Below are positions 5,333 to 6,066 of a stretch of DNA of 6,066 bases, one piece after another (the stretch's first letter is position 1; each line of letters begins with the position of its first letter). The stretch spans positions 1 through 6,066 of the forward strand of contig JBNKDD010000329.1 of NCBI GenBank assembly GCA_050288085.1, read 5' to 3'. Both the position numbers and the translations under genes were made by a program. This stretch comes from JBNKDD01 sp050288085. Its GTDB lineage: Bacteria; Chloroflexota; Anaerolineae; Aggregatilineales; UBA3940. The notes below the pieces were generated by a model that had not been told where the DNA came from, ran no database searches, and worked only from the letters and a program-made list of their open reading frames with translations.

Positions 5333-6066
5333 TAGCCTTCACGCGGATTGTGTTGAGCATCAACCAGTTGTCAATGATGTGGCCGTCCTCAGCGACGATA
5401 TTCAGCCGGTCACCGGTTGAATCTGAGAACCAGCCGAGATGAATCTCATAAAAATCAGGCGGCAGGGTGCTGCCGGGTAACCTGACCGACCGTTCATCGA
5501 CGTAAATCTGACCCGGTTCCCAGTAACGGGTTTGCATGTCAGGGTGGACAGGTGAACCATCGCTGCTGGCAAAGGGGCCATCCCAGCCCTGCATTACCTG
5601 TAGGAACACTTTGTAATCCTCATCTTGCGGTGGGTCAATCGCCAACCAATAGAGGGTGATCAGAGTTTTTTGCCCCTGGAGGAGGACGCGCGGTTCGATC
5701 TTATAACCGACCAATGCAAAACGGTTATCCCAGTTGATGTATACCTGGTTGGGATACTCAAGGGCTGGATCGTCACGGATGGCAACCTCTCCCAGCAAGA
5801 GCGAATCACCTAGCGGCTCGCCGGAATCTTCATTGGTTAACGCAAGTCGTCCACGCTCAGGGTTATAGAGTCCCAGGCGAAATAATGCCCTATCGGGTGC
5901 GTAAGCCGTTTCAGGGAGATAAACCCGGTAGGTTTCCGTAAATATGTGGCCCGACTGCCAGAAATTCGAGGGATAGTTACCCAATCCGGTATAGGTATCA
6001 CGCTGCGCGATCAGTGCGCCCTGGTCGCCTGTAACATGAATAAAGATCATATAAGGCAGGCCGGTT
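5310..6066 (-). CDS. C-terminal part of a protein with two beta-sandwich-like modules, possibly a second membrane glycosyltransferase (5' end outside window)
   Basis: The reading frame is open to the window edge. The first internal ATG (6050) falls inside a conserved strand, and the upstream codons read TGLPY before MIFIHV, so the real start lies beyond 6066. About 250 residues are visible, with no membrane helix. Counting from that ATG, two related modules appear. Module A (1-95) has FIHVTGDQG, WQSG (31-34), LP (45-46) and LGLYNPERGRL (59-69). Module B (about 104-235) has VFLQVMQG, WEPG (177-180), LP (191-192) and LGWFSDSTGDRL (205-216). Both match the C-terminal module of the downstream glycosyltransferase, so the missing part may be a GT-C membrane domain; a stand-alone secreted protein is the alternative. 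Its end overlaps the next gene by 23 nt, pointing to co-transcription and translational coupling. Confidence 0.7.
   Translation of the reverse strand, partial: TGLPYMIFIHVTGDQGALIAQRDTYTGLGNYPSNFWQSGHIFTETYRVYLPETAYAPDRALFRLGLYNPERGRLALTNEDSGEPLGDSLLLGEVAIRDDPALEYPNQVYINWDNRFALVGYKIEPRVLLQGQKTLITLYWLAIDPPQDEDYKVFLQVMQGWDGPFASSDGSPVHPDMQTRYWEPGQIYVDERSVRLPGSTLPPDFYEIHLGWFSDSTGDRLNIVAEDGHIIDNWLMLNTIRVKANEQYEAK

Overview
The window looks like part of a Chloroflexota (Chloroflexi) genome, probably from a Chloroflexus- or Anaerolineae-like lineage. Two things suggest this. A riboflavin-type ABC transporter (permease plus NMT1/THI5-like lipoprotein) sits directly behind an FMN riboswitch, the RibXY arrangement known from that phylum. 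The opposite strand carries large GT-C membrane glycosyltransferases with beta-sandwich C-termini, a style common there. This assignment is inference; the window holds no rRNA or marker gene.

Positions 1-3293 (+ strand) form one self-contained operon. A textbook sigma70 promoter (2-30) is followed by an FMN riboswitch aptamer (51-202), an expression platform with an intrinsic terminator (262-289), a permease gene (ribX, 335-1171), and two tandem genes for closely related substrate-binding lipoproteins (ribY copies, 1245-2234 and 2307-3293). The mature binding proteins are about 80% identical by hand count. No ATPase gene is present although both ends of the operon are visible, so the ATPase must be supplied from elsewhere. 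The expected logic is that high FMN stabilises the aptamer and transcription stops at the terminator. When FMN is scarce, a 10-bp pairing between the 5' edge of the aptamer (53-62) and the terminator's 5' arm (259-268) can act as antiterminator, and the riboflavin importer is made.

Positions 3294-3364 are a short convergent gap with two small hairpins.

Positions 3365-6066 (- strand) hold two overlapping genes. The downstream one (3365-5332) is a complete 655-residue polytopic GT39/ArnT-like glycosyltransferase with a C-terminal beta-sandwich-like module. The upstream one (5310 to beyond the window edge) is cut off at its N-terminus; its visible part is two more copies of the same module, so it may be the tail of a second, similar glycosyltransferase. 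The genes overlap by 23 nt and are probably co-transcribed and translationally coupled.

The points most worth following are the duplicated binding protein under one FMN switch with no ATPase, the visible antiterminator design, and the thrice-repeated WxxG...LP...G...RL module in the glycosyltransferase pair. No mobile element, CRISPR array, tRNA or rRNA was seen.
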